Source: Homalodisca vitripennis (Eukaryota > Arthropoda > Insecta > Hemiptera > Cicadellidae). From it: a DNA stretch of 64,000 nt. The stretch spans positions 62,001 to 126,000 of the forward strand of contig NW_025776217.1 of NCBI RefSeq assembly GCF_021130785.1, read 5' to 3'. The first letter of the stretch is position 1; each line of letters opens with the position of its first letter. The position numbers and the translations under genes were made by a program. The notes beneath the pieces were generated by a model that was not told the DNA's origin, did no database searches, and was given only the letters and a program-made list of their open reading frames with translations. Shown here piece after piece: positions 20,310 through 28,954 of the stretch.

Positions 20310-22106
20310 ATGAAGATCACAGATGAGTTCTTAAAGAAATTAAGCTTAATCTATAGATTTAATAATGTAAATAGCGCTTATCAACACCTTCATGAACTAA
20401 TTTCAAAAACCTTTCTAAAAAATAACAAACCAAAATTCAAAATTCATTCAGATGACAAAAATTGGCTTACAATTGGCATTCAAACCGCCGTTAAAGTTAG
20501 AAATAAACTGTATAGACAAAAGAGATTTGAACAAGCAAAATTTTATAAATCGAAAATTAAACATTATAGCAATATTTTAAAAGAAAACTATTATAAAGAA
20601 CTGATTGAAATGTCATCTGATTCAAAAACCAAATGGAATATTATAAACAAATTTTTAAATAAATCCAAAAAACCTTGTAGATACACAGGTGATTTAAATA
20701 CAATGAACAAATTCTTTGCAAACATTGGTTCAGAATTGGCTTCAAAGATTCCAGATCTAGAAAACGAAAAAATGAAATCAAATCCGAACTCTATATATCT
20801 CTCTGAAATTACCAAACTAGAAATTGAGACCAAAATTAAACTTTTAAAGAATGATAAAGCAAGTGGATCAGATAAAATTCCAATCAAACTAATCAAAAAT
20901 CTTGTATACATAATAAGTGAATCACTAGCATACATTTGTAACTTAAGTATTCAAACTGGCATTTTTCCCGATAGATTAAAAATAGCAACAATCAGCCCAA
21001 TCTACAAAAGTGAAGGAATTTTATCAGATCCATCCAATTTTCGACCAATCAGTCTACTACCAATAATTGGCAAGATATTTGAGAAATGTTTGTATGAGAG
21101 ATTATATAGCTTTTTGGAAAAATACAACCTGTTATCAAGAAAACAATTTGGCTTTAGAGTTAACAAAAATACAGAGGAAGCAATCAATTTAGTTGTTAAC
21201 AGTATTGATCAAAATACACTAATCTCATTTCTAGACCTTAAGAAAGCCTTTGACACTGTAGATTTTAAGATATTACTATACAAATTAGAACATTTAGGAA
21301 TTAGAGGTAAATGTTTAGATTTATTTGCTAGTTATCTTGATAACAGGTTCTGTAATACAAAAATTGGCAACAAAATTTCAAATTTAGAAAAAATCACCTG
21401 TGGAGTTCCTCAAGGAAGATGTCTTGGTCCTCTTTTGTTTATAATATATATCAATAGTATAACAACCCTTAATTTACATGGCGAATTAGTACTCTTTGCC
21501 GATGACACAGCCTTAATAGTTAAAGGTAACGATTTATATAAAAAAACAAACGAGGACCTGACGAAAATTAATAATTGGCTACAACAAAATAAATTAACTT
21601 TAAACTTTCAAAAAACAGAATATATAGATTTCTCCAGAACTAATGACCAATTACCAATAAAAAAGGTAGAATGTTATAAGTACTTAGGCTGTATCATAGA
21701 CTTAGACTTAAATTTTAATCAACATATTAACCATATAGAAAAACAAATTAAAAAAGCTTTGAAACCGTTATATGTATGTAAAGAAGAAAACTTCAAAAAG
21801 TCAGTATTTTCAGCATTTGTCATGTCTTTTCTAAATTATGCAATAACCATTTGGGGTAACAAAAATATTTCAAACCTTTCTAACATTCAAAAACATATTA
21901 TGACTAGGTTCAAGATAAAAAATATTATATCTTTAGATTCTTTATATACATATAACAGGATAAAATTAGCCCGTAAAAATAAAATAGATGTAAGTAGTTT
22001 AAGTAACATAGAATTAGATATTTTTAATAAAAATTTAAGCGATACCAAACTTAAGGCATATTTTAACTACGAATGTATACCAACTAAAAGTTATTACAAT
22101 CTGTAA
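20310..22106 (+). CDS. Non-LTR retrotransposon reverse transcriptase, 598 aa
   Basis: The frame is intact. It has a charged linker, then DKASGSDKIPIKLIKN, GIFPDRLKIATISPIYK, a NFRPISLLPIIGKIFEKCLYERL block, FLDLKKAFDTVD (palm aspartate), GVPQGRCLGPLLF and FADDTAL with the catalytic pair at residues 398-399. An ECYKYLGCIIDLDLNF thumb motif and a C-terminal tail follow. This is the order of Jockey/CR1-like non-LTR RTs. The usual GVPQGS is GVPQGR here, which may weaken activity. The apurinic endonuclease that normally precedes the RT is absent, and the frame is open for some codons upstream of the ATG. The copy is therefore 5'-truncated or uses a separate endonuclease. Confidence 0.87.
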   Translation: MKITDEFLKKLSLIYRFNNVNSAYQHLHELISKTFLKNNKPKFKIHSDDKNWLTIGIQTAVKVRNKLYRQKRFEQAKFYKSKIKHYSNILKENYYKELIEMSSDSKTKWNIINKFLNKSKKPCRYTGDLNTMNKFFANIGSELASKIPDLENEKMKSNPNSIYLSEITKLEIETKIKLLKNDKASGSDKIPIKLIKNLVYIISESLAYICNLSIQTGIFPDRLKIATISPIYKSEGILSDPSNFRPISLLPIIGKIFEKCLYERLYSFLEKYNLLSRKQFGFRVNKNTEEAINLVVNSIDQNTLISFLDLKKAFDTVDFKILLYKLEHLGIRGKCLDLFASYLDNRFCNTKIGNKISNLEKITCGVPQGRCLGPLLFIIYINSITTLNLHGELVLFADDTALIVKGNDLYKKTNEDLTKINNWLQQNKLTLNFQKTEYIDFSRTNDQLPIKKVECYKYLGCIIDLDLNFNQHINHIEKQIKKALKPLYVCKEENFKKSVFSAFVMSFLNYAITIWGNKNISNLSNIQKHIMTRFKIKNIISLDSLYTYNRIKLARKNKIDVSSLSNIELDIFNKNLSDTKLKAYFNYECIPTKSYYNL

Positions 22107-22155
22107 TTATCTTGTTTCAAAATTATCTTATTTCAAAATTATCTTGTTTCAAAAT
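22105..22155 (+). repeat. Three 17-bp tandem repeats, retrotransposon tail
   Basis: AATTATCTTGTTTCAAA repeats three times with one substitution, starting inside the stop codon of the RT. Simple-repeat tails of this kind mark the 3' ends of several non-LTR clades instead of poly(A). Confidence 0.75.
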
Positions 22156-22231
22156 TCTTTAGGTTCAATTGGGATCACTTGGCCATTACTTTAAAACAGA
22201 TTTGATTGTAGGAAGTATGGCCGAGTTTTTC

Positions 22232-23394
22232 TCATTGTATCTCCCTTATATTACTCCTGATTACATCATATTCAAGCAATTTATCAGAGACAACGACAAC
22301 ATAACAAACCGCATTGGTAACCGCACTCTGAAAATCCATATTGATAATTATATCGTTCTTTGAACCAGAAATATTTGTCAAACTCTTTGTTGTATCAATG
22401 ACATAAATAGGTCTATTCGCTAAAAATTCTTTAGGATTGTAATACATTTCCTTATTATTACAGTAAACTTTCTTAAAATCTTGATACATCTGATACATGA
22501 TTCTGAAAAGACCTCCTGAAATGTTTAAGTTTTGTAATTCATCTGGATAATAAGAACCGTTCAATTTTACTCTGATATTTTTTACATTCAAACTATCAAA
22601 CTTTGAAGGATTTTTCTCTTGATTATTCTGTCTATCTGTTTGAAAACCTATGATAACGAACTTGGGATTGAAGATATTTCTATAAATGTTTGTAATATCG
22701 AACGAATAAGTTGTTCCGGAAATACCTTTTTGTTCAATACATTGCCAATCTAGAAAATTAAACATAATGTTTTGACTTTTTGTAATTTCATCAATCAACC
22801 TAATTTTACTCGTGGTTTTATAATCAATCATTGGAACTCTAATAAAAAAAATCTGTAATTGTAATTTTGCCATCAACTGGCATATCATTTTCCAGTTTTT
22901 GTTTTTAATATCGCATCATCGTCTTCTGCTCTTAATAAACTTAGATAAAATCCTCCTTTATAGATCGGAATAGTAACATTTTCAAAAAATCCTAATCCAA
23001 AATGAGATAAATTTCCAGCTGCTTCAAAAACACCAAATTTAAAATCTGATTCAAAGCCATTAGAAGTTTGAGAAATAACATCACTTTTTGAATACGAAAT
23101 AGTTCCTTTAATTGTGCTTAATTGGCCACAGTTTTCGACTTCTTCTATCAATTTATTGTGTTTTCTTACTTCAATCTTAGAAAATAAAAACGGTATAAAA
23201 TTATCGATTAATCTAACATTATCAGTTCCAAGATATGCTTGACCATCTTGTTTTGTTAAAGTTCCAGAAATATAAAACTGGAAGTTAGACGAGCAAAAGT
23301 TATCTCCAAAATCAATATTAAACTCAGTTCTTTTATTCGGTTCATTAAACTCCGCCCTTTCAATATCACTAGCATATTTTCTGTAGTCCGCCAT
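22232..23394 (-). pseudogene. MCP: Polinton major capsid protein, frameshifted (copy B)
   Basis: The two overlapping minus-strand frames 22885-23394 and 22232-22888 correspond to the N- and C-terminal halves of the capsid gene of copy A. Relative to copy A there is an in-frame 36-bp deletion near 23348 (12 residues after AEF). There are also two single-base insertions, in A- and T-runs near 22890 and 22845, which break the frame. Downstream of these the halves are more than 90 percent alike. The start context is CTCTTATTAAATGG. The identification as the double-jelly-roll capsid rests on its place in the virion module and family resemblance. Confidence 0.75.
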
Positions 23395-23504
23395 TTAATA
23401 AGAGAAAATTTAGAAATTTTAAACATCATGTATAAGAAAGATATCATTTTTTCATCGATCTAATGTACGTTTTTATAAGAAAAGATATAAATTAGAGTCA
23501 TTTT

Positions 23505-23903
23505 TTAATGATCTACTTCGTCATATTCAGGATTCTCTTCCTTAAATTTTGCGATCTCGGTCACATATTTCAATAAAATTTGCACAGAATAGTAACCGCT
23601 ATCTATAATATTGTTCCAATCAACTGTATCTTTATTTTCATCCAAAAACTTTAGACTCAAGTGTTGATAGAGACAAAGAACAGACATATGATCTTTTAAT
23701 TGATAATGTATATTTTCTTGAATGAACTCTGATGATAAAGTTTGATATTTAGCAATGTTATACCAATTCAATTTGTTTACGTATAATCTCATCATATCTT
23801 CGGATAATTCATATTTTTGAGAAATGTCATCCCAATGTTCTTTTTTCAAATCTCTTTCGTGTTGCATGATAAAAATATCGAAAGCACTGTAATGTCCCGC
23901 CAT
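23505..23903 (-). CDS. Helical repeat protein of 132 aa (copy B)
   Basis: This is the intact homologue of 407-805, differing at two positions (DIF for DLF near the start, YYSV for YYPV). The same LSxxF...W..I..YQ units are present. The start context is CTAATAAATAGAGATGG, identical in both copies. It lies between the zinc-ribbon gene and the capsid gene on the same strand. Confidence 0.72.
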   Translation of the reverse strand: MAGHYSAFDIFIMQHERDLKKEHWDDISQKYELSEDMMRLYVNKLNWYNIAKYQTLSSEFIQENIHYQLKDHMSVLCLYQHLSLKFLDENKDTVDWNNIIDSGYYSVQILLKYVTEIAKFKEENPEYDEVDH

Positions 23904-23930
23904 CTCTATTTATTAGGAAAAAATTTCAAA

Positions 23931-24074
23931 TCAAGTTTTTATAAATTGGCTCTTTTTTGCGTTACATTCAGCACATTTTCCAGAAATTCTCTTAACTCCA
24001 TTGATGTTTGCATAGTATTTTATATCATTTGTTGCAGTTTTTTCTTTACATCTCACACAATATATGAGCGCCAT
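23931..24074 (-). CDS. Small zinc-ribbon protein (DUF5679-like), 47 aa (copy B)
   Basis: Complete 47-residue frame with YCVRC and CAEC metal pairs, 94 percent identical to 241-384 of copy A. The start is fixed by TTCCTTATATAAATGG, in which the ATG directly follows TATATAA. It lies 14 bp after the stop of the coiled-coil gene. Function unknown; a nucleic-acid-binding or transcription accessory role is plausible. Confidence 0.72.
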   Translation of the reverse strand: MALIYCVRCKEKTATNDIKYYANINGVKRISGKCAECNAKKSQFIKT

Positions 24075-24088
24075 TTATATAAGGAAAA

Positions 24089-25084
24089 TTAGTCATCATA
24101 GCCGCCTAATCCATTAAATCTGTTATCAATGTTTTCAAAAGATTTATTAACATCTTCTTTAAATTTATTAAAGTTTTCTTCTAGTTTATTTACTTTATCG
24201 AGATATAAAGAGTATTGATCATCTATTCTTTTAAGTAATTCATTATTATGTGTTACTTTCTCATTGAAACGTGTATCAAAATTTTCCAGAATTTTGTTAA
24301 TTACTTCACCAACTAATTCATTAACATTATTTTTATATGTATTAAAGTTTTCTTCTAGTTTATTTACTTTATCAAGTAATTCACCAACATCGTCTACTGA
24401 TCTTTTACTTCTTTCATCAAGTTTTTCATAGACTTCTGTTGTAAAATCTTTAACATGCTGTTTATGATTCTCATAATTTTGTTTTAGTTCATTAAACATT
24501 TTAATAGGATCTTCTAATTGAATCATTACAACAACATCAAATGGATTAATTCCTTTACTAACACTGCTAATTCTTTTTCCTTTAAAATCTAAGGCATTTT
24601 TAACATTCGGATCATGTAAATCAACAATATCGATGTTTTCTGATAATTTTAGAGGTTTTAAAATTTGTTCTTTAACAACAACATCATGTTTGTCAATACC
24701 AGGTCGAACACCGACAATTCTTTTTTTATTAGCCAAACTAACATAATTCTTTTCAACTTTGATCGCTTCAGTAATTTTATCAGCTTTATCGATATGAGAC
24801 ATTAAATTGGTAAATAATTTTTTTACACCATCATCAACTTCTTTTTCCAATGTTTTTATTTTATCAGCAACTTCATTTGAACTCATGAAATTTGCAAGTT
24901 TGTTATCATATTCTGCTTTAAAATCTTCAATCTCGACAGCAAACATATCTGAATCTGGAAGGTTTTGTAATACATTTTCTAACTTGTTATCAAACTCATT
25001 TCTCAAACTATCAAAATTCAAACTATTATCTACATTTTGAATAATTTGTGTTCCAAATACGTCAAAAATATTTTGTGAATCCAT
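24089..25084 (-). CDS. Coiled-coil virion-type protein, about 331 aa
   Basis: I place the start at the ATG at 25084 (MDSQNIFDVFG) rather than nine codons upstream, because TTAATAAATATGG there matches the element's start motif. The protein is mostly predicted coiled coil. A near-repeat DKVNKLEENFN(T/K)(Y/F)K occurs at about residues 246 and 305 and suggests internal duplication. A central segment has two copies of a (V/I)xGVRPGIDKHDVVV / ISSVSKGINPFDVVV motif, which may be a small folded domain. The C-terminus is FNGLGGYDD. The 5' end overlaps the protease stop by 23 bp. It resembles virion fibre or tegument-like proteins only in composition; the function is unproven. Confidence 0.7.
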   Translation of the reverse strand: MDSQNIFDVFGTQIIQNVDNSLNFDSLRNEFDNKLENVLQNLPDSDMFAVEIEDFKAEYDNKLANFMSSNEVADKIKTLEKEVDDGVKKLFTNLMSHIDKADKITEAIKVEKNYVSLANKKRIVGVRPGIDKHDVVVKEQILKPLKLSENIDIVDLHDPNVKNALDFKGKRISSVSKGINPFDVVVMIQLEDPIKMFNELKQNYENHKQHVKDFTTEVYEKLDERSKRSVDDVGELLDKVNKLEENFNTYKNNVNELVGEVINKILENFDTRFNEKVTHNNELLKRIDDQYSLYLDKVNKLEENFNKFKEDVNKSFENIDNRFNGLGGYDD

Positions 25085-25925
25085 ATTTATTAAGTAATAA
25101 TTTGTTAACAACTTCTTTAAAATCTTTACCAGTACTCAGTTCATTCAAAACAAAAACACATAAATGACCACAAATTGGGATTTCTTTATAGTCTTGAATC
25201 TGAGAATCATTGTAGTAGACGCTTGATTTTTTCAAATATTTAATCAATTCTATAGGTGGTTTGTCCTCAATTCTTCCATACGAATCAAAATAACATGCAT
25301 TCTTATCATTTTTATAATAACAAATCCAATGCGTTCCACTTCCCATAATCGAGTCTAAATTCACAATTCCACATTCAAATTTCTTAACTTTTTCAGGTAA
25401 TGTATCTCTCATGAAGATTCCTCTAAAATGTTTAATATTTTTGCAGATTTCTTCCAATTCTCCGAATGTTAAAGGTTTAAATTTTTTTTCAATGTTTGAT
25501 TTCACGTAATTCAAAGTTTTTTCATCTAATCCAGATCCTGTAACATCTTCCAACTCTTTATCTAACCAATTTAAAATGTTTCGAACAATAGGAATCACAT
25601 CTTTTTTAACGATTGGAGCAGCTTTACGAACATAAGGAACAACATTTTTAACAACTGGAATATTTTCTCCAAAATCTAATAAATCTTTCAAAAGTCCACC
25701 ATTTTTAAGTTCTTTCAACTGATTATAAGAAAATTCTATTCTGGTTCCTTTATTGTTTTTATTATGTTTTTCGAGTTTATTGTATTGTCTATTTGTTAAA
25801 AATATCTTATCTTCGCCATTTTTTAGTTGATCTATTTTAAATTGAATACTAACGGGTATTTTCTTCTTAAAAGCGGATTTTATTTTTTCTTTCTGATTTT
25901 TGCTGAAATTTACATTCACCTCCAT
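25062..25925 (-). CDS. PRO: Adenain-like maturation protease with N-terminal capsid-protein extension
   Basis: The C-terminal 130 residues carry the Ulp1/adenain-type triad in the adenoviral order: His199 in GTHWICYY, Asp214 in CYFDSYG, a Gln near 244, and Cys252 in ICGHLC. The family cleaves virion precursor proteins during particle maturation. The first 150 residues are not protease. They hold a basic LTNRQYNKLEK...IEFSYNQLKELKNGG block, a hydrophobic stretch (VVKNVVPYVRKAAPIVKKDVIPIVRNILNWL) and a VTGSGL site at 128-133. These resemble the small membrane-active or minor core proteins of Polintons and adenoviruses. The two parts may be separated by the protease itself. The frame is intact. 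Start context: TTAACTATATAAATGG. Confidence 0.87.
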   Translation of the reverse strand: MEVNVNFSKNQKEKIKSAFKKKIPVSIQFKIDQLKNGEDKIFLTNRQYNKLEKHNKNNKGTRIEFSYNQLKELKNGGLLKDLLDFGENIPVVKNVVPYVRKAAPIVKKDVIPIVRNILNWLDKELEDVTGSGLDEKTLNYVKSNIEKKFKPLTFGELEEICKNIKHFRGIFMRDTLPEKVKKFECGIVNLDSIMGSGTHWICYYKNDKNACYFDSYGRIEDKPPIELIKYLKKSSVYYNDSQIQDYKEIPICGHLCVFVLNELSTGKDFKEVVNKLLLNKYGFTKYF

Positions 25926-25943
25926 TTATATAGTTAAAATTTC
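25923..25943 (-). promoter_or_regulatory. Start motif of the protease gene
   Basis: On the minus strand TTTTAACTATATAAATGG runs into the ATG at 25925, only 8 bp after the stop of the upstream gene. TATATAA may act as a TATA box or late-type motif. Confidence 0.5.
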
Positions 25944-27241
25944 AAGTTCTCTTCGATTCCCATTCCTAGTTTTCTCTTCAAAAACATTGCTCCAGCTGTT
26001 GGAAGCGCAACAAATCTTTCACCTAAACTAGCATCTTTTGATAAAAATCTATCCATTGCCTTATCTTGCAAAACTTTATCTGCTATATGTCTGGAATTTG
26101 TGTCTCTATGTTTTGCATAAAAAATATCGTGTTCCATAGCAGCTTGATCTAATTTATTTATACCAGGATCTACTCTTTTCAATCTTTTTTCAAGTTTTGT
26201 GCCAGGCCCCAGATACTGATAAGTTGGTACGTGTAATTCAAAAGGTAAATTGTTGATAAAATCATTCAAAAGTCCACTACCTTCAATCATAGATGAACTT
26301 ATAGCCGGCAAAACTCGTTTTAAATATTTAATTCCATCAGGTTTTTCAATCATTTCATCAAGTTTGTTCGAAATAAAATCCTTAATCGCTTTCTTTTCAT
26401 TCAAAAAATTGTTATTTCCAGCCTTCTCTTGAGCATAAATATAATTTATAATTCCATCGAGTTTTGTCAAATCGTCGATATATCTGTATTCAATCTTATT
26501 ATCACTGTATTTTCTCACACCTGATCCTTCGATTCTTTTTTCCCAAATTGGTTTAATCAAATTGAGATATTTTTTACCTTTACTTGACTTTGGTTTCTTA
26601 GTTGATGGATCATTATTTTTGTAAATTGAATCAGATTTCCATAAAATTTCTGTATACTTTTTCAAGTCTTCTTCAGAATATAAACCGTCTTTTGGAACAT
26701 CAGTGCCTGTTAATAATCTCCATAAACCTTGAGTTCCTTTATATGTTTTATCTTCAATAATTATATCATTATGTTCAAAATTAACGGGTAAATTTCCAAT
26801 CATAAAACTTTTCTTTTTTTTATCCCAATACAAACCAAATTTATCATCCTTTGCTCTAGGAAGAAATTTTTTACCAATTTCACCAATTATTATATCCGTT
26901 GTTCCAGGACTTATTGGTTCAACTATTGTAGATTCTTCAATGATTCTAGGTCTAAATGGTGTTGACGATGGTAATTTTGGCAATTCAAACTCAGATTCTG
27001 GTATCGAAATATCGGCAAATTGTCGTACAACTGGAACCAAATTCATCAAATTTTGATTATCGCTTAAAACGTTTTCAATTTTACCTTCAACATTTTTAAT
27101 TGCAGAAGTTACAGGTTGATTAATTTTTTGAATAAATTCTTGTTCTTTTTCATCAATTCGAATCTGTTCTTTAAATTCTTTGATTAATTTCTTTTCGATT
27201 TGATCAAGTTTTTTCGCCTCTTCAGAAGTTACGTTCGCCAT
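25934..27241 (-). CDS. Virion protein with DUF8207-like domain and parvovirus-like phospholipase A2
   Basis: A 435-residue intact protein. Residues 1-60 are charged and helical. Residues about 125-235 (KFGLYWDKKKKSFMIGN, YKGTQGLWRLLTG, NDPSTKKPKSSKGKKY) match a domain common in insect Polinton-derived proteins (DUF8207-like). Residues 341-430 form a viral phospholipase A2. The calcium loop is YLGPGT, and the catalytic HD pair is at 371-372 in EHDIFY with Tyr375, followed by helical DKVLQDKAM. In parvoviruses this domain lets entering particles cross the endosomal membrane. Two IEGSG sites, at 237-241 and 319-323, fit adenain-type cleavage; the second lies just before the PLA2 domain. Start context: TTTTCCTAAATAAATGG. 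Confidence 0.85.
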   Translation of the reverse strand: MANVTSEEAKKLDQIEKKLIKEFKEQIRIDEKEQEFIQKINQPVTSAIKNVEGKIENVLSDNQNLMNLVPVVRQFADISIPESEFELPKLPSSTPFRPRIIEESTIVEPISPGTTDIIIGEIGKKFLPRAKDDKFGLYWDKKKKSFMIGNLPVNFEHNDIIIEDKTYKGTQGLWRLLTGTDVPKDGLYSEEDLKKYTEILWKSDSIYKNNDPSTKKPKSSKGKKYLNLIKPIWEKRIEGSGVRKYSDNKIEYRYIDDLTKLDGIINYIYAQEKAGNNNFLNEKKAIKDFISNKLDEMIEKPDGIKYLKRVLPAISSSMIEGSGLLNDFINNLPFELHVPTYQYLGPGTKLEKRLKRVDPGINKLDQAAMEHDIFYAKHRDTNSRHIADKVLQDKAMDRFLSKDASLGERFVALPTAGAMFLKRKLGMGIEENLKF

Positions 27242-27259
27242 TTATTTAGGAAAATTTTG

Positions 27260-27406
27260 AAACGTAGAACGTGAACGTGGAACGTGAACACGAAACGTGA
27301 AACGTGAACACAAAACGTGAACACGAAACGTAAAACATGAACGTGAAACACGAACGTGAAACGTGAACACGAAACGTGAAACATGAACGTGAACGTGGAA
27401 CGTAAC
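27260..27406. repeat. ACGTGAA heptamer minisatellite
   Basis: About 150 bp of imperfect ACGTGAA/ACACGAA/ACGTGGA units fill most of the gap between the ATPase stop and the start of the PLA2 protein gene. It is the only tandem array inside the coding core of copy B. Confidence 0.85.
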
Positions 27407-27482
27407 AGATTTACCGTTTTTCAGTTGTTTTCATAATGTAAATAAAAAGTAAAGATAATGTAAAATAATTGTAACAAATATT

Positions 27483-28160
27483 TTATCGAGACCACTGAGC
27501 AGCATTTATATTAGAAAATTTATGCAAATATTTACCATTTTTAGGCTTCAAAGTTAGATTAATTGTTAAAAATCCGTAGTCTTCCTTCCAAATTTTATCA
27601 CACAACTCAATAAAGTGGTTTAAACTCATATTAGAACCAACATAATTGTTGTAAATCTTTCTCGAATAGTGATCGTCTTGCTTAAAAATACACAACATAT
27701 TCAGGTTATTTCTTATAACTTGTTTATCAACCTTTGAAAAGCATTGGGAAAGATACATACAAGATATGTTTTTGTGACGAGACATTACGAAATATTCCTT
27801 AATAACGTCCTGATTTTCCAAAATACAATCATCAAAAACGATTAACGAATTGGGTTTACATTCGCTTAACGGAACTATGTCCTCGGAAGCATTATAAAAA
27901 TATGATATTTTCTTACTTAAGTTCTTCTCAATATTTTCAAATCTTTCTTGTAATTTTTTATATGCGTCTTGTTCCAAAGACTTGCTAAATACGTACAAAT
28001 TGGAATAAGGAATCAACCTATTGTAGATGAAATTCAATAATAAAGTTGTTTTTCCACATCCACTTGAACCAACAATTAACAATCTGATTGGTTGATCTTT
28101 CTTATTTTCTTCAAACGTTTGAAGTTTTATCTGATCTTTTTGCTTTAAAAATTTCTCCAT
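27483..28160 (-). CDS. ATP: A32/FtsK-HerA-type DNA packaging ATPase, 225 aa
   Basis: Walker A is GSSGCGKT at residues 31-38 and Walker B is LIVFDD at 106-111. A sensor-like SRHKNISCMYLSQCF follows at about 127-141, in the order of the genome-packaging ATPases of Polintons, adenovirus-like and giant viruses. The length and ends fit the family, and no lesion is visible. It pumps viral DNA into capsids in related systems. The gene faces away from the minor capsid gene, with 40 bp between the start codons. Start context: TCTTCTATTTAAATGG. Confidence 0.9.
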   Translation of the reverse strand: MEKFLKQKDQIKLQTFEENKKDQPIRLLIVGSSGCGKTTLLLNFIYNRLIPYSNLYVFSKSLEQDAYKKLQERFENIEKNLSKKISYFYNASEDIVPLSECKPNSLIVFDDCILENQDVIKEYFVMSRHKNISCMYLSQCFSKVDKQVIRNNLNMLCIFKQDDHYSRKIYNNYVGSNMSLNHFIELCDKIWKEDYGFLTINLTLKPKNGKYLHKFSNINAAQWSR

Positions 28161-28200
28161 TTAAATAGAAGATTTTCATCTTGAAGCAACGCTTGCGAAA
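28161..28200. promoter_or_regulatory. 40-bp divergent start region, ATPase / minor capsid
   Basis: On the minus side it gives TCTATTTAAATGG. On the plus side it gives only GCTTGCGAAAATG, without TAAAT. The minor capsid gene is therefore one of two exceptions to the start motif. Confidence 0.5.
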
Positions 28201-28938
28201 ATGAAGCTGTTCAAGTTGACTTCAGAAAGCTCTCAATTATTTTTAAACTTGGAACATCCTATACACTTAGAGGAAGAATCAAATTATTTTATCGGTTTAA
28301 GCGGTTTTTATTCTGACAATTTTGTAATAAATATTAGTGAAAGTTCTCCTTATTGCATAGGATTTAGTGAGAAGAACATAACAAAATACTATGGTTTAAA
28401 CAAAGGATATTATACTTTCGATCAAATAAAAAATTCCCTTAAAAATTATCTGAAAACATTCAAACAATCAGATAAATCTTTAAACTTTGACGAAAACAAG
28501 TTTGAAATGCAAAAAAATTATCTCTCTAATAAAATTCAAATAAAATCACCAGTAAGAATAATGTTTTCAGCAATTATTGTAGAATTGTTAGGGTTTGTTC
28601 AAGAAACTATTGAGCCAAATCAGGTATATTTAGGAAATAAAACGCCAAAATTTAGACCGTTTGATGTAATTGAAGTGCACTGCAATCTCGTTGAACCTAG
28701 TTTTGAAAATCATACCGAACATTTACACAAAGAATCTGAAATTTTGTACACTTTTTTCCCAAATGTTGCTTATGGATCAAAAATCAGTGAAAAACCAAAT
28801 GAAATCGATTATATTCCAATTAGAAAAAATATTAAAAGAATTCAAAAAATCGTTCTGACTATTCAAGACTCTGAAGGAAATCTATTAAATAATGAGAGTA
28901 AAACAACAATATATTTAAGATTGCAAGTAACTAGTTAA
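28201..28938 (+). CDS. mCP: Polinton minor capsid (penton-type) protein, 245 aa
   Basis: The C-terminal half carries the conserved signature of the Polinton minor capsid protein. FDVIEVHCNLV is followed by a spacer and HKESEILYTFFPNVAYGSKISEKP, then YIPI, and it ends VLTIQDSEGNLLNNES...YLRLQV. The length fits a single jelly-roll penton. The N-terminal half is beta-rich with a NKGYYTFDQIKNSLKNYLK helix that is common in the family. The frame is intact. It is followed after 16 bp by the BRO gene on the same strand. In related viruses it forms the vertices of the icosahedral capsid. Confidence 0.85.
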   Translation: MKLFKLTSESSQLFLNLEHPIHLEEESNYFIGLSGFYSDNFVINISESSPYCIGFSEKNITKYYGLNKGYYTFDQIKNSLKNYLKTFKQSDKSLNFDENKFEMQKNYLSNKIQIKSPVRIMFSAIIVELLGFVQETIEPNQVYLGNKTPKFRPFDVIEVHCNLVEPSFENHTEHLHKESEILYTFFPNVAYGSKISEKPNEIDYIPIRKNIKRIQKIVLTIQDSEGNLLNNESKTTIYLRLQVTS

Positions 28939-28954
28939 ATTTCTTTCTATCTAA

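Larger units (their letters stand above)
19681..22160 (+). mobile_element. Non-LTR retrotransposon nested in Polinton copy B
   Basis: Between the abrupt end of the TIR match (19680) and the stop of the capsid gene (22232) lies a plus-strand block with a reverse transcriptase gene and a short tandem-repeat tail. The 600-bp leader has a near-direct repeat (GTGTTGTGCAACATC...GAAGCAGC at about 20089 and 20143) and no endonuclease domain. The exact 3' end is uncertain: 22156-22231 matches neither copy A nor a known tail. Confidence 0.75.

Noticed and set aside
20144..20326. 60-codon frame before the reverse transcriptase as a first retrotransposon protein
   Set aside because: It overlaps the RT start, lacks a zinc knuckle or RNA-binding motif and has low-complexity His/Thr/Pro composition.
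23817..24092. 91-codon plus-strand frame over the Polinton zinc-ribbon gene
   Set aside because: It is antisense to two genes conserved between the two copies and lacks the start motif.
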